The notes under the pieces were generated by a model. The model made no database searches. It had not been told where the DNA came from and worked only from the letters and a program-made list of their open reading frames with translations. Below, piece by piece: positions 12,201 through 26,317 of a stretch of DNA of 64,000 nt (positions within the stretch are counted from its first letter, which is position 1; each line of letters starts with the position of its first letter). The translations under genes were made by a program, and so were the position numbers. Source of the stretch: Amphiura filiformis (Eukaryota; Echinodermata; Ophiuroidea; Amphilepidida; Amphiuridae); contig NC_092629.1 in assembly GCF_039555335.1 (NCBI RefSeq), positions 5,751,432 to 5,815,431 on the forward strand, written 5' to 3'.

Positions 12201-15200
12201 TCACTACCTATAACCTATGCTAACTCGATTTATTACATTTTTTCATAAAAATCCTTGGGATAATATTGACATATGAATATTTAAAGAGCCAAATATTACA
12301 AGTATGTGACCAACATCTGCATTTTTATTTAAAATGCAGAAGTTACACGATTATATTATTATATGAATGAAGATCAATATTGCATTTTGACTGCAATGAA
12401 TCAATATATACTTGTAACATGTGCAGGCTTATAATATTTTGCAGTTCCTAAATATTTTTGTAAACCATGAAAACTTAACATGTGTACCTTCCACTTGGTT
12501 TGTTGTGGATGGTCACATGATCTGAAAATGCAGGGTAAGTTTCGATTTATACACATTCTGCATTCAACAAAATTAAGGTGTTACATTCTTAAATATCACT
12601 GTGCCATGAGCATCCCATTGTTATGACTTCAACAAGCAAATATACACTCCATTTGAGGTAGAAATTGGAACAATGTTTGCACACATTTTCACAGTTGCAC
12701 AAACTGGCAAAAAGTTGCTCTTTGTGTTTTAGGATTGACCTTTGACCCTTAAAATATCCTTGCGCCAACATGAACCCAAATTAATTTCTACATAAATGCA
12801 GGTAACCGCACTTAGATAAACTGATTGAAGTAAAATCGTTATGGGTACTTTTTGGCACATCTAGTAGTTGACGCTTGAAGATTGCGTATTAGTTGCAGGA
12901 ACTATCAAAAAGTAGCATTTTATGGTTTTGGATTAATCTTTGACCTTAAAAATATCCTTGCGCCAACATGAACCCATACTAATTTCTACATAAATGCAAT
13001 TAACAGCACTTAGATAAACTGATTGAAGTAAAAACATTATGGGTACTCTTTGGCACATCTAGTAGTGGATGCTTGAAGATTGCATATTGCGAACTATCAT
13101 AAAGCAGCACTTTATGGTTTTGGATTAACCTTTGACCCCTAAAATATCCTTGCGCCAACATGAGCCCAAACTAATTTCTACATGAATGCAAATAACAGCA
13201 CTTAAATATGGTTAATGAAGTAAAAACACCATGGGTACCTGTTGGCACGTCCTGTTGTGGATGCTTGAATATTGATGGAACCCCTATTTGGTCTATTATT
13301 TACTATTTACTAGGCTTTAGGATGATATTTAGAAAATCATTAAAATACTAAACCAACAGGACCCAAGCTTGTTTCTGTTTCTTTTATTAGAGTTATAGTT
13401 TCTTTACTACTGAACACCACTTTTAATGTTCTTTGACCTTGGCGCACAAAATTAACGAGGCGTGAAAATGGCGCAAAATAAGAAAATTTGACATTTGACC
13501 CCAATTTTCTTATAGCGCCAACGAGCACCCATCAATTTTGCATTTGCATTTGCTTCTATTTTTTGCCTATTTCAACTGATTTCGTCTCGTTTTCTGTATA
13601 AACTGCTGTGTGATTGGATTTTGTATTATACTGTGCCAATTATGACCTACATTTGATTGTGGATTTATGTGTCATTTTCGTGTGATTTTTGAAACAAATA
13701 TTCATCTTTTGCACTGGATTCATCGTGAGTACTATGTACAGTATCAGTATAGTAAACGCCATGTATGCTATAATGTGTTGATTTCGTATCGACTTCGTGT
13801 CGACTTCATATCGACTTATCGACTTTCACCTGATTAGCTTCGATCACAATGAGACCGTTCTGCTTTAACACACATGTGTCATCATCTCCATTAAAAACTG
13901 TGACTAATAATGCAATCACGATTATTCGACCTAAGATTAGAGGATATAGAGGTGGTCGTCATAAAAAGAAATCTATTAAGACTTGTGTTAAAACCAGAAA
14001 ATCAAAATGCAATGCTCGCCGTGCCCCAAAACCAAACTTCAGTAACCTGGTGTTGCTGGATTTTTCTAGTGCATTTGACACTATTGACCATGCTATTTTA
14101 CATCGTCGTTTGTCGCTAAGATATGGAATTACGGGCAAAGCCTTAGAGTGGTTTAAGTCGTACTTAACGGAACGCACTCAGTCTGTCGTCATCGGCGATT
14201 CTCCTTCAAATAGAGCCAATCTCAAGTGGGGAGTCCCCCAGGGCTCTGTAGCCGGACCCATGTTGTTCTCACTCTACAGTGCCCCACTTCAGGATGTCAT
14301 CACTAGTCATGGAGTTGGCACAATTGTGTATGCTGACGACACCCAGCTGTTCCTTACTTTTGATCCTAAAGATAGGGATGAAGCCTTACATCGTATTGAG
14401 AAATGCATCGAGGATGTTAAACGCTGGGCAGTGGAAAATAAACTTGTTCTTAATGACGCTAAAACAGAGCTTGTCCACTTTACCTCGCGATTCTCTACGT
14501 CCTACCTTCCACCTCCGCGTATCACCATTGGTGACTCAGAGATTGTCGCTTCTTCATCCGCTAGGAATCTCGGTGTCAAAGTTGATCACAATCTGTCCAT
14601 GAGTGACCACATCTCCAGCGTATGCCAGAGTGCTCATGCTGCTCTCCGCCGAATTGGACAAATTCGTCCTTTCTTGAACTCTGCTACTTGTGCTAGGCTT
14701 GTGCACGCCCTCGTAACGTCTCGCCTTGATTCTTGCAACTCCATCCTGTTTGGCTTACCATTGCACGAGATCAACAGGCTCCAGCGAGTGCAAAACACTG
14801 CCGCTAGACTTGTTGCCAGGATATCGCGTCATGAACACATCACTCCTGTTCTCAAAACACTCCATTGGCTCCCTATACATGAAAGAACAATATACAAACT
14901 GCTTCTCCTCACCTATAAGGCTGTTCACGGCATGTCGCCTGTTTACATCGTTGAAAACATCTTGCTTTACAAGCCTAGTTACAATACCCGGTCGTCATCC
15001 AAACTGCTTCTAGATTATACTCGCAAGTCATCCACCAAATACTATGGTGATAGAGCCTTCGCTACTGCTGCTCCCACCCTTTGGAACAATCTGCCTTTCA
15101 CTGTTCGCTCTTCACCAACTGTGACTGTCTTCAAGACGCGGCTAAAAACTCATTTATTTTCTGTGAAATACCTGCAAGTTTAATTCATGTGTTTTTTTGA

Positions 15201-15457
15201 GTGCAATTGTGTCGATGCTGGCCATCTGGACTCTGACTTTTTATCTGTTTTTAGCTTGTGTTTTGTTATGTTCTTACTTGCATGACTTATGTATATATTG
15301 CTCTTGCGTATTTTATCACTTTTGTCTAGGATAAATTCCTGTAGTGTAAGATTTTAAAAATGCTTTCTGTGTATTTTATATATCTTTTTTGCTGTTGTAG
15401 AGTAAGAGTTTACTGTAAAGCGCACTGAGACCTTGTTACTTGCGCTCTATAAATGCC

Positions 15458-15490
<33 letters not shown>

Positions 15491-18400
15491 TAAATAATTA
15501 GTTTATCCATTTCAGCTTGCTTTTTATATGGGTGCTTAATGGCGCAACGAGTTTCAAGCCACAGAAAACAACATGAGGGCGCTTTTCACTAATATTTTAA
15601 ACTTGTTTATTACGACGCGCCAATGGTAACCCAACCATTTTGTGTGTAATTGTAATGACACCCATAGAAGGATTCAAAAACTGTTTCTATTTACTGGGCC
15701 AATGTTGGCGCACAATTTTGTAGTCATTACTAAATGATAAACCATTTAACGGTGTTTTTGGGGCCAAAATTTCATTATTTTTTTTGCGGACAAACGAAAT
15801 GAGCGAGGAAGCTAAAACTTTGGAGTTATTTTTTTGGACCAATGTTGCATCACCCTATTTTTTTTTAAAGAAAATTTATGATGCACTTGAATCACAAGAG
15901 TCTGAATCTTAAATGGTTTTAACTTGATTTGATCAACTCGAAAATTTGACCTCTCCATGAGAATGATGACCCTTACCTGCTTAAAAGCTACTCCGACTCA
16001 TTTACGCATTTATACACAATATATACGACAATGGTCTAGCTCAGTCACTCTAACCCATTTTAAAGAGTTAACTAATATGATTCCTTTTCAACTTTTCAGC
16101 GATGTAATAATCTGTTCCCACGTATTTCTGAAATTCTAAAATACTCGATTTCTGACTCTTGGATTATCGCCATAATCAAACATTTGTCTTGTGAAAGTCG
16201 TAATCTAGTTCAATTCGCTGTAGAAGTGATGTAATAATGGGATTAACTACCATGGCAATAGGGTAAAACACATTTTGAATATATCACGCTGCACTGTAAG
16301 CAGGTTGCACTCATCACCTGTGTATGTCTGCAGTCATGGATTGAAGACAATACCTGTCTTTTCAAAGATACTAATCATACAGATGCGAGTTCAATGCAGA
16401 GGTACCGCGTGAACGTACTAGTGTAGTGCGATATATTCAAAAAATGTTTACCCTACAGCTATGGGAGTTAATCCGATTATTACATCACGTCTACGGCGAA
16501 TAGAGGACCTTGTGCACGAGACAAAGAATGACATTGGAATGTGTTGTGTACAAACAATAATGTGGGGTCTCATAAAACATGAGCCCAAACGCATGTTGTG
16601 CTATTTTGAAATGTGTTTTCAACAAGCATTTAGTATTGACACATGCGAAAGCCACATCCTTTAGCTATCATTTGCAACCCTCCCTGAAAAAAAAACCTTA
16701 TTTGATGAAACACGCTCGAAGATATGATCTTGATATGATTATAAAATGGTTGTAGGACCAATTTTATAATTTTCTTGTGGGCGCAGGCTGAATTTGAATT
16801 TGTTTGAATTTTGAGAATAATAAGACAGAAACGAACGCTCGTAAGCTTCAAAACTCTCCATTGGGTTGTGTGTTGTACTCTCTTAAATTGCCCGATATTA
16901 AATCAAAAAGATTGAATAGAAAGCAAAATTATACTTCTACGCTATGAATATACATATACATCATTAGAGACAAATCGTTTTCGACTTTATAATTCAGCCC
17001 AGTGATTTATTTGTTTTCAATCAAAAGGAGCGATTCTCAATCGTTTAGTAATTAACATTAGTGCCAAATCTTTGTTGAATTTTTAGTAGAAAGAATTGAT
17101 TTTCATTGTTTTCTCAATATTTCAGTAGCACATAATTGGATAGTGAAATCAGTCTACAAAATGATTAAGAGTAAAAAAAAATTTCAATCTATTTAGATTT
17201 ATTCCTATCATCAACTTTTAAAGATTTTAAGAGAGTACGTACGCAATTAACCAGTACGGTACGACTTGAAGTCAATAGAATGTTGCAAAAGTATTCCTGC
17301 AACAAAATGTTTTACTAATGAGCTCTTGCAAGTGATGGCTAAAAGATGTGAAAATTGAATGATTTGTGAAAACACATTTTAAAATATCACAACATTCGCT
17401 GGGACTGCATTATCCGGAAACACCCCTTGTAAATAGGGCCTACGTCAAGAAATTAAAACAATATTTCAAAGCAATAAAAGTTGGTTTTTCGTGCTTGAAT
17501 ATTCACCCATAAATATTAATTTAATACATAGACAAATGTAAGTGAAAAGGGGATCATTAATTTTATTAAAAAGCTCATGAATGTTGAAGAGAATAATATG
17601 TCACCATATTTGAGGTTGAATATTAAGAAAAAAATTGCGCTGAACACATCAGTCTGCTTAACTTTGTCCCAAATGAACCAAAATATTTTCTTAGCTATTT
17701 TTGTCCTAGTAGAAACGCAGTCCACTCATTTACCCAGATTCTTGTTACACAAGGTTGCAGAAAACACGATTTGATCATGAACACGATTTGATTAAGAAAT
17801 ACGTTTTATTGGCTTCAGCTCCCTTTTAAGTCCTATAAAGTGCAAAAACTTAACTCATCATAATAATCATAACCGGGAAGGGTTTGAGAAGTCACTACGT
17901 GCATCAACTATATCCTTCCTTTGTTTTATTTTATAGTGCCGTGCCTTTCATTTGGTAGATCTACTTATGTAGCATTAGAAGGCGGTGATCCTGCAATTGT
18001 AGAAGTAAGAGCATCTGATATTACGACGGACCCCACGACTACCGTAGGTGAGCATAATAATATTTTGATGCAGTTTTTCAAGAGACACAAGAGGCAACAA
18101 AGAACAAATTAGTCAGAAAAGCTCCTCGTAAATCTTTGGTCCAGTTGTTCAAATGATCAATACCCATTAAACGGTAAAATTCGCATTAACTGTTTACATA
18201 ATATTGCAGAATAAATCACGTTGTCCTTGTTTCGACAGCCTTTGCTACAAATGACGTTTCCACCAGTACTACCGATTACGCAGTGGACCCAACAGGAACA
18301 CTTCCACTAACATTTGATGCTGCTACTGCCACCATCTCTGCCACAATTTCACTAACATGCGAGACTGATGGTCTTGCGGAAAGTGTAGAAGCCTTAGAAA

Positions 18401-21400
18401 TATCAATTGCACCTGATGCAGCAGGGGTTCCCACCTACAGTCTTTGCACTCCTTCAACGGCAACACTATTATGCTTAGACCAACCCGCAGCAACTGATAC
18501 CGGTATGTTTGCAATATCAGAGGTGGGATAATCAGGGTATTATGACTGTACTATACAAATCAGTTTATGCAAGTAGGCTGATTGGTCTTCATGTGCAAAG
18601 TATACAATATTATATAGAACATGAGTGAAATATTTTGTTACTATCTCTATATCGTCAAAATTCATTGATCACACGGTGACGGCTGATTCTGTCAAGCATA
18701 TATTACCTCAACAATCACCGGTCATATTCCATTAATTTATTATAGAATATATTGCATAATCTACTAATAATTTTAAGTGTTGACAAGTGTGTTTTTATAT
18801 CTAAGTATTACAACACAGGAATAATATTATGTTGGTAACAAAATGAAATGGTGATATAGATATATGTACAAAAAAGTACACTGCTGAGCAGTGGTGCGCC
18901 TGAAAATAGGCGGGAAATCCTAAAATCCAATCCAATCCAATGACACCTATGCCGGTCATGACTGACCAATGTAATTTCAGGTCATAGAAATAATGTACTA
19001 CTTATGGACACGTGACTTTGTGTGACCTTGAGTGACTGGCAGTTCCCGAAAAGCAATAATAGATTCCCTGGTGACGGACGTTACAGTGTGAAAGTGCTTG
19101 AGGATTAACAAGAACGAGTGACACGAAATTACCCATGCCGAATACGCGCTAATATTAATTAGAGAAGCAGGGAATTTTTATGCGATGATGAATTATCATC
19201 ACATAAATTGTGCTTAAAACAAGAAATGAAGAAAATGATTTCAAGGCAATATACATGTAATTTGGTTTTTCATGCTTAAATTTGCATAGGTAAATGTAAA
19301 TTTTGTGCAATGGCAAATGTTATTGAAAAGGGAATCATTCATTTATCTAAAAAAACCAATGGATGCTTGACAGAATAAAACTGCCACCAACTTTAGTGTT
19401 TAAAATATTTAGCCATAATTATGGCATTATTTTCAAGCTATTCTTGTAGAAACGCAGTCCATCCATTTACACTAATATTTGTTACACAATACTGCAAAAA
19501 ACACAAGAAAACGAGAAAACACGATTTCATTAAGAACTAAGTTTTATTGAGGTTTCCAGTGATATAAAAATCTCAACTTTTTTTGAGAAAAGTGGGGGGA
19601 TGAGGCTCTGGATCACGAAATGCCCTTTTAATTCACAATAATTGTATATAATAATGCTATAATGTTTGTATGAGATTGATGAAAAATAAAGATTGATTAC
19701 TTTTGAGTCCTATAAAGTGTAAAATCTCAACTCACTATAATTGGAAAATTAATTTACTCATCACCCGGAAGGGTTTGAGAGTCACCACGTGCATTGACCA
19801 ATCCTTCCTTTGTTTTATGTTATAGTGCCGTGCGTTTCATTTGATAGATCTACTTACGTAGCATTAGAAGGCGGTGATCCTGCATTAGTAGAAGTAAGGG
19901 CATCTGGTATTACGGCGGACCCCGGGACTACTGTAGGTGAGCACTTAAATACGATTTGTAAGCTCGAAATGAAGTACTCGTGTAGACCCTTTTTTTTACA
20001 AATTTATTTCAGATGTTCCACGTATATCAAAATTACATTATTCATGTTATTTACAAAGTAATAAAACTCGTTTTATTTCTATCTTATAATATTTTTAGTG
20101 TAGTTATTAAAGAGACGCAAGACGCAACAAAGAACAAATTAGTCAGAAAAGCTCCTTGTAAACCTTTGGTCCAAATGTTCACATGAGCTATACCTATTAA
20201 ACGGTAAAATTCTCATTAACTGTTTACATAATATTACAGAATAAATCACGTTGTCCTTGTTTCGACAGCCTTTGCTACAAATGACGTTTCCACCAGTACT
20301 TCCGATTACACAGTGGACCCAACAGGAACACTTTTACTAACATTTGATGCTGCTACTGCCACCATCTCTGCCACAATTTCACTAACATGCGAGACTGAAG
20401 GTCTTGCAGAAGGTTCAGAAGCCTTAGAAATATCAATTACACCTGATGCAGCAGCCTATAGTCTATGCACTCCTTCAACGGCTACACTATTATGCTTAGA
20501 CCCACCCGCAGCTACTGATACCGGTATGTTAGCAATATCAGAGGTGGGATAATCAGGGTATTATGTGCTATACAAATCAGTTTATGCAAGTAGATTGTTT
20601 GGTCTTCATGTGAAAAGTAAAGACGTGACGGCAGGAGGATTAGAGTTCATAAGAGCAATGCGGAACTTACGTTCACAGGAAGTGAACAGACATAATATAC
20701 CACCTCCGCTGCCACGTTTCTAGTACATTTTAAACTAATTTTAATGTTCAACCCACGGCAAAAAGAGTCACCGACGTATATGAACATGATTGCAATGATG
20801 TATTAGTTGTAGGCTACTGCACAACAATTATAGAACATGAGTGAAATATTTTGTTACTATCTCTATATCGTCAAGATCCATTGATCACATATGAGGGCTG
20901 ATTCTGTCAAGCATATAATTAGGCATATCACCTCAAAAATAAGCGCAGCAAAAACACGTTATTTAATGCTTCTACATGAATAAGCTTTATTAAAGCATAA
21001 AAAAACCATAATTGAAATCGGTCAATGCATTGTGGTGTAGTGTCAATTTTAGGATGCTCATAAATGGAATGCAAATCTGCCACAACATTACTTGTCGAGA
21101 CACGATAGATCGCCAAATAAATAACTTAGAAAATATTCTTGATGTCCTTTAACATGTTTCCATAGTTAGCCTTGGAAGGCTCATGGATATATTTTGTAGA
21201 TTTAGGTCATTGATTGAGGTCATTGACCCATTGTTGAGGAGTTAAGAAGATCAGAGAAGATAAGAAAGAGGAGATCGCTCGAACGTACATATAATCCGAT
21301 TACCCACAGTTAACCTCCATTCACTTTTCTTTGTTTGGGGTACTTAAAACACCACTTGAAACTTTATTTACAAAAGTTCTGGTGTACAAATCCAAAAGTA

Positions 21401-24400
21401 TTTCGGTATAAAAGATGTTATAAACATACCTCAATGACGTTTCGTACTACATCGTAGTACTTTCTCAAATTGACTGATCAATTCTCCCACTCCTCGTCTG
21501 TTTACTGCTGGAACTCGACGTTGGTGGCGTTTTGGAGTGGGGTAATTGGTCGTAAATGTGGGGTAGGAAGTGGTTGCCCTCGTCTCGGTTGAATGTGTTG
21601 GCCCCCCTTTTCCGGATCAAGATGGCTTCCTTGATGTGTCTTCGGTTTCTGGTTTGCTCTCTGTCTCTGATTTTTGCATCATCCCATCCTATGACATGGT
21701 TTTCCTCCGCTACGTGGTCTGTTATGGCCGATTTATTTACCTCTCCTGTGACCGAGGCTTTTCTCTGTGATCTTGTGAAAGCCTTATTTGAGGCTTTGTC
21801 AGCTTCTGTCTTATGCTCTTTAAGACGTATTCCGAATACTCTCGCAGTTTCCCCTACATAAGATTTTTCACAGTTCAAACAAGGAATTTCATAGCACATT
21901 CAGCTGTTTGTAAAATGTCACGCTTGTCTTTGGGGTGTACTAGAATGTTCCTGAGAGTCTGATGTGGCTTGAATGATGTTTGGATGCCATGTTTCCTGAA
22001 AACACGTCTCGCTCGCTGAGAAAGTCCCTCTTTGTAAGGGAGTACAACCATGCCTCTGGTGGTTGTCTGCGACTTGTCTGTTTTCTGAGGTGTCTTCTTG
22101 TTAATGTCTTTAAATGCCCATTCAGGGTAACCGCATAACTTCAGCGCTTCTTTGATCTTATTCTCTTCAACTAGCTTGTCTGCTTCTTCTGTGATAACTT
22201 TGTCCTTTCTGTCCATAAGCGTGCGGATGACACTGAGTTTGTGTTGTGGGTGGTGGGATTTGAAGTGAAGGTATTGATCTGTGTGTGTGTTTTTTCCGGT
22301 AGACTAAGAGTTTGACTGAACCGTCCTGCTTTTTAACAATGAGCGTGTCAAGAAAAGCGATTTGTCCGTTTTCTTCTTTTTCGTATGTAAACTTGATGTT
22401 GCCCACTTGAAACTTCCTGCCACACGCTCGACTGATTCGGTAATGCTCTTAGTGGAAAAAAATATTCCACACACGAAAGTACATCGTTAAATTCCCAATT
22501 TCGTAGTCAAATCATGCTTTTTTTCTTTAAAAATAATTATCATAACGGCAGGGTGACCATGATTTTTAAAGGAGTGAAAAAGCATTAAATATATTGCAAC
22601 GCACATTAAAAAAGTTTTGTTAAGTTATGGAAAGTCAAGCATAATTTATTTTCCAGTAAAATTAATATAAGGTCAAAGGAAAAGAAATTTAAATGATAAC
22701 CAGTTGAATATTTGCGGCAGTTTACGGAAACTTAAAACTAGTGTAATCAGTAATTCAAACTCGTGTCAGTTTCTCCATATACTCCTGTTTGAAAGTTATT
22801 ATCTGTGATTGGATTAAACACATCATGTACATTAATGAGGTTATGAATTTTAAATGGTAAATATGTTGACAAGTGACAGGCAATTCCCGAATAGTAATAA
22901 TAGATTCCATGGTAACGGACGTTACAGTTTGAAAGTTCTTGAGGATTAACAAGAACGAGTGACACGAAATACCTATGACGAATACGCGGCGTGTAATAAT
23001 GTAATGCAGTATTTTTAGATCATTTCGCATGACACACCTAATATTAATTAGAGAAGCAGGAAATACTTATGCGGTGATGATTTGCTTAAAACAAGAAATG
23101 AAGAAAATTATTTCAAGGCAATATACATGTAATTTGGTTTTTCATGCTTAAATTTGCATCGGTAAATGTAAATTTTGTGCAAAGGCAAATATTATTGAAA
23201 AGGGAATCATTCAATTATCTAAAAAACCCAATGGATGCTTGACAGAATAAAACTGTCACCAACTTTAGTGTTTAAAATTTATATGCCATTATTTTCAAGC
23301 TATTCTTGAAGAAACGCAGTCCACCCATTTACCCAGATATTTGTTACACATGCTGCAAAAAGTACAAGAAAACGAGAAAACACGATTTCATTAAGTTTTA
23401 TTGGTGTCAGCTTACTTTTGAGTCCTATAAAGTGTAAAATCTCAACTCGCTATAATTGGAAAATTAATTTACTCATCACCCGGAAGGGTTTGAGAGTCAC
23501 CACGTCCATTGACCAATCCTTCCTTTGTTTTATGTTATAGTGCCGTGCGTTTCATTTGATAGATCTACTTACGTAGCATTAGAAGGCGGTGATCCTGCAT
23601 TAGTAGAAGTAAGGGCATCTGGTATTACGACGGACCCCGGGACTACTGTAGGTGAGCACTTAATACGATTTGTAAGCTCGAAATTAAGTACTTGTGTATG
23701 CCCAATAGTTTAAAACTTAATTCAGATTTAGGTATATCAGAATAACATTATTCAAGACATGTTATTTACAAGGTAATAAATAAAACTCGTTTTTTACAAT
23801 ATTTTTGGTGCAAGAGATACAAAATTAGAACAGAAAAGCTTCTTTTAATCTTTGGTCCAAATGTTCAAATGAGCTATACTCATTAAACGGTGTAATTCGC
23901 ATTAACTGTTTACACAATATTACATAATAAAACACGTTGTCCTTGTTTCGATAGCCTTTGCTACAAATGACGTTACAACTAGTACTACCGATTACACAGT
24001 GGACGCAACAGGAACAATTCCACTAACATTTGATGCTGCTACTGCCACCATCTCTGCCTTGATTTCAGTAACATGCGAGACTGATGATCTTGTGGAAGTT
24101 GTGGAAGCCTTAGAAATATCAATTGCACCTGCAAGTCCTTGCACTCCTTCAACGGCTACAGTAATATGCTTAGATCCACCACCAGCAACTGATACCGGTA
24201 CCGGTAAGTGAACATTATCGGTGCGATAATCAGGGTATTATATGCTATACAAATCAGATAGCCTGATTTTTCTTCATGTGTTAAGTAATACTTGACGGAC
24301 GTTAGAGTTTGAAGGTGCTCGAGGGTTAACAAGAAGTGACACAATATGCACAAAATTATCCATGCCAAATTCGCGACGTGTAATAATGGACATGTAGCTT

Positions 24401-26275
24401 TTTTGGATCATTTAACATGACGCACATAATCGCCGTGTTCATATTCTGAGCTACACTTAGCATAAACTTACGCTAACATTGCCACACCTAGCCTACGACT
24501 AGCACTGCGTCGACCAGTTCCACGGAGCATTCACTTCTGGTCGGGTAAACAGTGGTCCCATGACCTTTCCGACCAAAAACAAAAAAAGTCAAACCGTACA
24601 CCGAGTGCCAGGCGTAGGGAATTTATATGCGGTGATGAATTATGACATATGATTATGATCACATAAGTCGGGTTAAGTTGGTTATTTCGCTTAAATTTGC
24701 ACACGTAAATATGAATTTTGTACGTAGGTAAATGTAAGTAAAAAGGGGAGTATTCATTTAATTAAAAAGCTCATGAATTTAGGAGAGTATAAAAGTGTCA
24801 TCAACTTGCTGCCTACAGGCATTTTGTGATGTTTGCTAGGTAACGAAGCATCCTAGACAATGATATATATTCCTTATTTGACTTGACGAATAATTTGAGA
24901 CCATTTAGTTGAAATCGGACAAAAAATTGCAAAAAATAAGACCACCCCTGGCTTAGGAATATTTCGCAGATATGTCAAAGTATTCTTTGTCTGAATTCTT
25001 CAAATTTAACACTATGTTAACCTTTGACCTTTGGATCAGATCATTTTACAAAATAACTAAGATTTCATTTCAAACTGTAATGGTGACCCGCAGGTCAAAT
25101 TGCTAGAATTTACATTAATTACACCTAAACAGAAACAATGCAATATACAGGCAGCAGCTTAATCAGTGCCAATATTGCAACTATACAAACATCCAACCCC
25201 ATCCCACCCTACGTAGGCAATGAGGATAAAGTGCCTTGCCCAAGGACACAACACGTTGGCACAAGTGAGGTTCGAACTCGCTACCTTATGGATTATGAGT
25301 CGGGCGCTTTATCCACTCGGCCACACGTGCTCCACAATTCCCTCTCTATCTATTTCTCCCTCTCCCTCTAGGTACGTCCCCTTTAGCAACCTACTGGATT
25401 GAGTTCTGTGACTACAAAGCTGATGAATCACAATCACCATTCACGTTTGTCATCAAGAGATCGACTACAGGAGATGTAGCCACTATAAGTAAGTCACTAT
25501 TTCCACTTGACGAGTTAAGCTGCAGAAGTCCAGTTTTGGCTTTTTGAGATTTAAAATCTTCAAAATAGTGTAGCAAAAGAATGAATCAAGGTATACAATT
25601 TTGAAATGTCTTAAAGCAATGTTTTGGCAAGGGAGTTTGTTCTTGAATATTGGTTATTGATAACATCAATAGCTCGGTTCAATGATGATAGCAAACTCGA
25701 CTCCCTAAAAGCATTTAAAATGATGAATTTGACATTAAAAGGTTTCCTGGTAACATATTAACTGCTGATAATTCGATTTCGCCAAACACTGTCTCTGTAA
25801 AAACACATGCAACCACACTATGCTTTGGCATTGGTAAATCGGTAAAACTGCAGAGTAAATAAAAGAGAGTGTTTCTAGATTTTTTCAAATATTATTTCTC
25901 ATTTCCTTGTTTATTGGTTTAATTGCACACCCTAAAGACAGTTTGTTTTGTTGTTAAAATCAGTATAAATATTTTTAAATTAAAATTATTTATTGCCACA
26001 ATTGATTTTTTTAATAGTTGAAATGAATAGGAACTAAGGTTTTTAGAATAATAAAAATTCCCTTTAAAAGGGAAAGCCAGCCTCAATGTAGAAGAGGTCT
26101 TGTAATTAGTTTTGGTCAATGTGAAAGGCATTTTTAGGTTCACGCTTACATCTACATGACAGTTCACCAAACCATCAACGATGAGAACATGCACACTGAA
26201 ACAGCAGAAAACATTAATTCCTAATCTCATGTCAACTCTTTTAATTCATTACTCCAAATTGTTCTGGTCTGTTTT

Positions 26276-26317
<42 letters not shown>

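Larger units (their letters stand above)
10620..16400. repeat. Very large imperfect inverted repeat (foldback-like), LINE-interrupted
   Basis: Left arm (about 10620-12130) and right arm (about 12690-16400) are mirror images. Examples: 'gagtgcaacctgcttgtagt' (10690) pairs with 'ctgtaagcaggttgcactca' (16295); 'gcgctcgttggcgcaag'-type sequence near 11520 pairs with 'gcgccaacgagcacccatca' (13516); 'ggttaattttttaaaatgat' (11693) pairs with 'aatcattaaaatactaaacc' (13335). Inner parts hold several direct repeats of 'ggcgcaaggatattttaagggtcaaaggtca' type, also mirrored (12740, 12955, 13150). The right arm is longer only because a LINE sits in it. The most likely origin is an old foldback transposon or two element copies in opposite orientation; no transposase is seen. 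Confidence 0.75.
21430..22460 (-). mobile_element. Penelope-like retroelement (PLE1), 5'-truncated, frameshifted
   Basis: Minus-strand remnant of a Penelope-like element. The segment near 22406-22300 reads '[20 protein letters not shown]', the conserved stretch after the reverse-transcriptase palm. The next frame (22216-21875) has '[20 protein letters not shown]' and 'ILVHPKDK'. The third frame (21899-21465) has '[18 protein letters not shown]', the GIY-YIG endonuclease start. At least two frameshifts separate these pieces. The RT palm with YADD is absent because the copy is truncated near 22460. A hammerhead-like motif lies at the 3' end. The element sits in the intron between triplicated units 2 and 3, which explains the larger spacing there. 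Confidence 0.85.

Noticed and set aside
13910..15013. Alternative frames over the LINE (both strands)
   Set aside because: Shadows of the 444-aa reverse-transcriptase frame.
21556..21861. Plus-strand frames opposite the Penelope-like GIY-YIG region
   Set aside because: Antisense shadows of the minus-strand PLE coding sequence.
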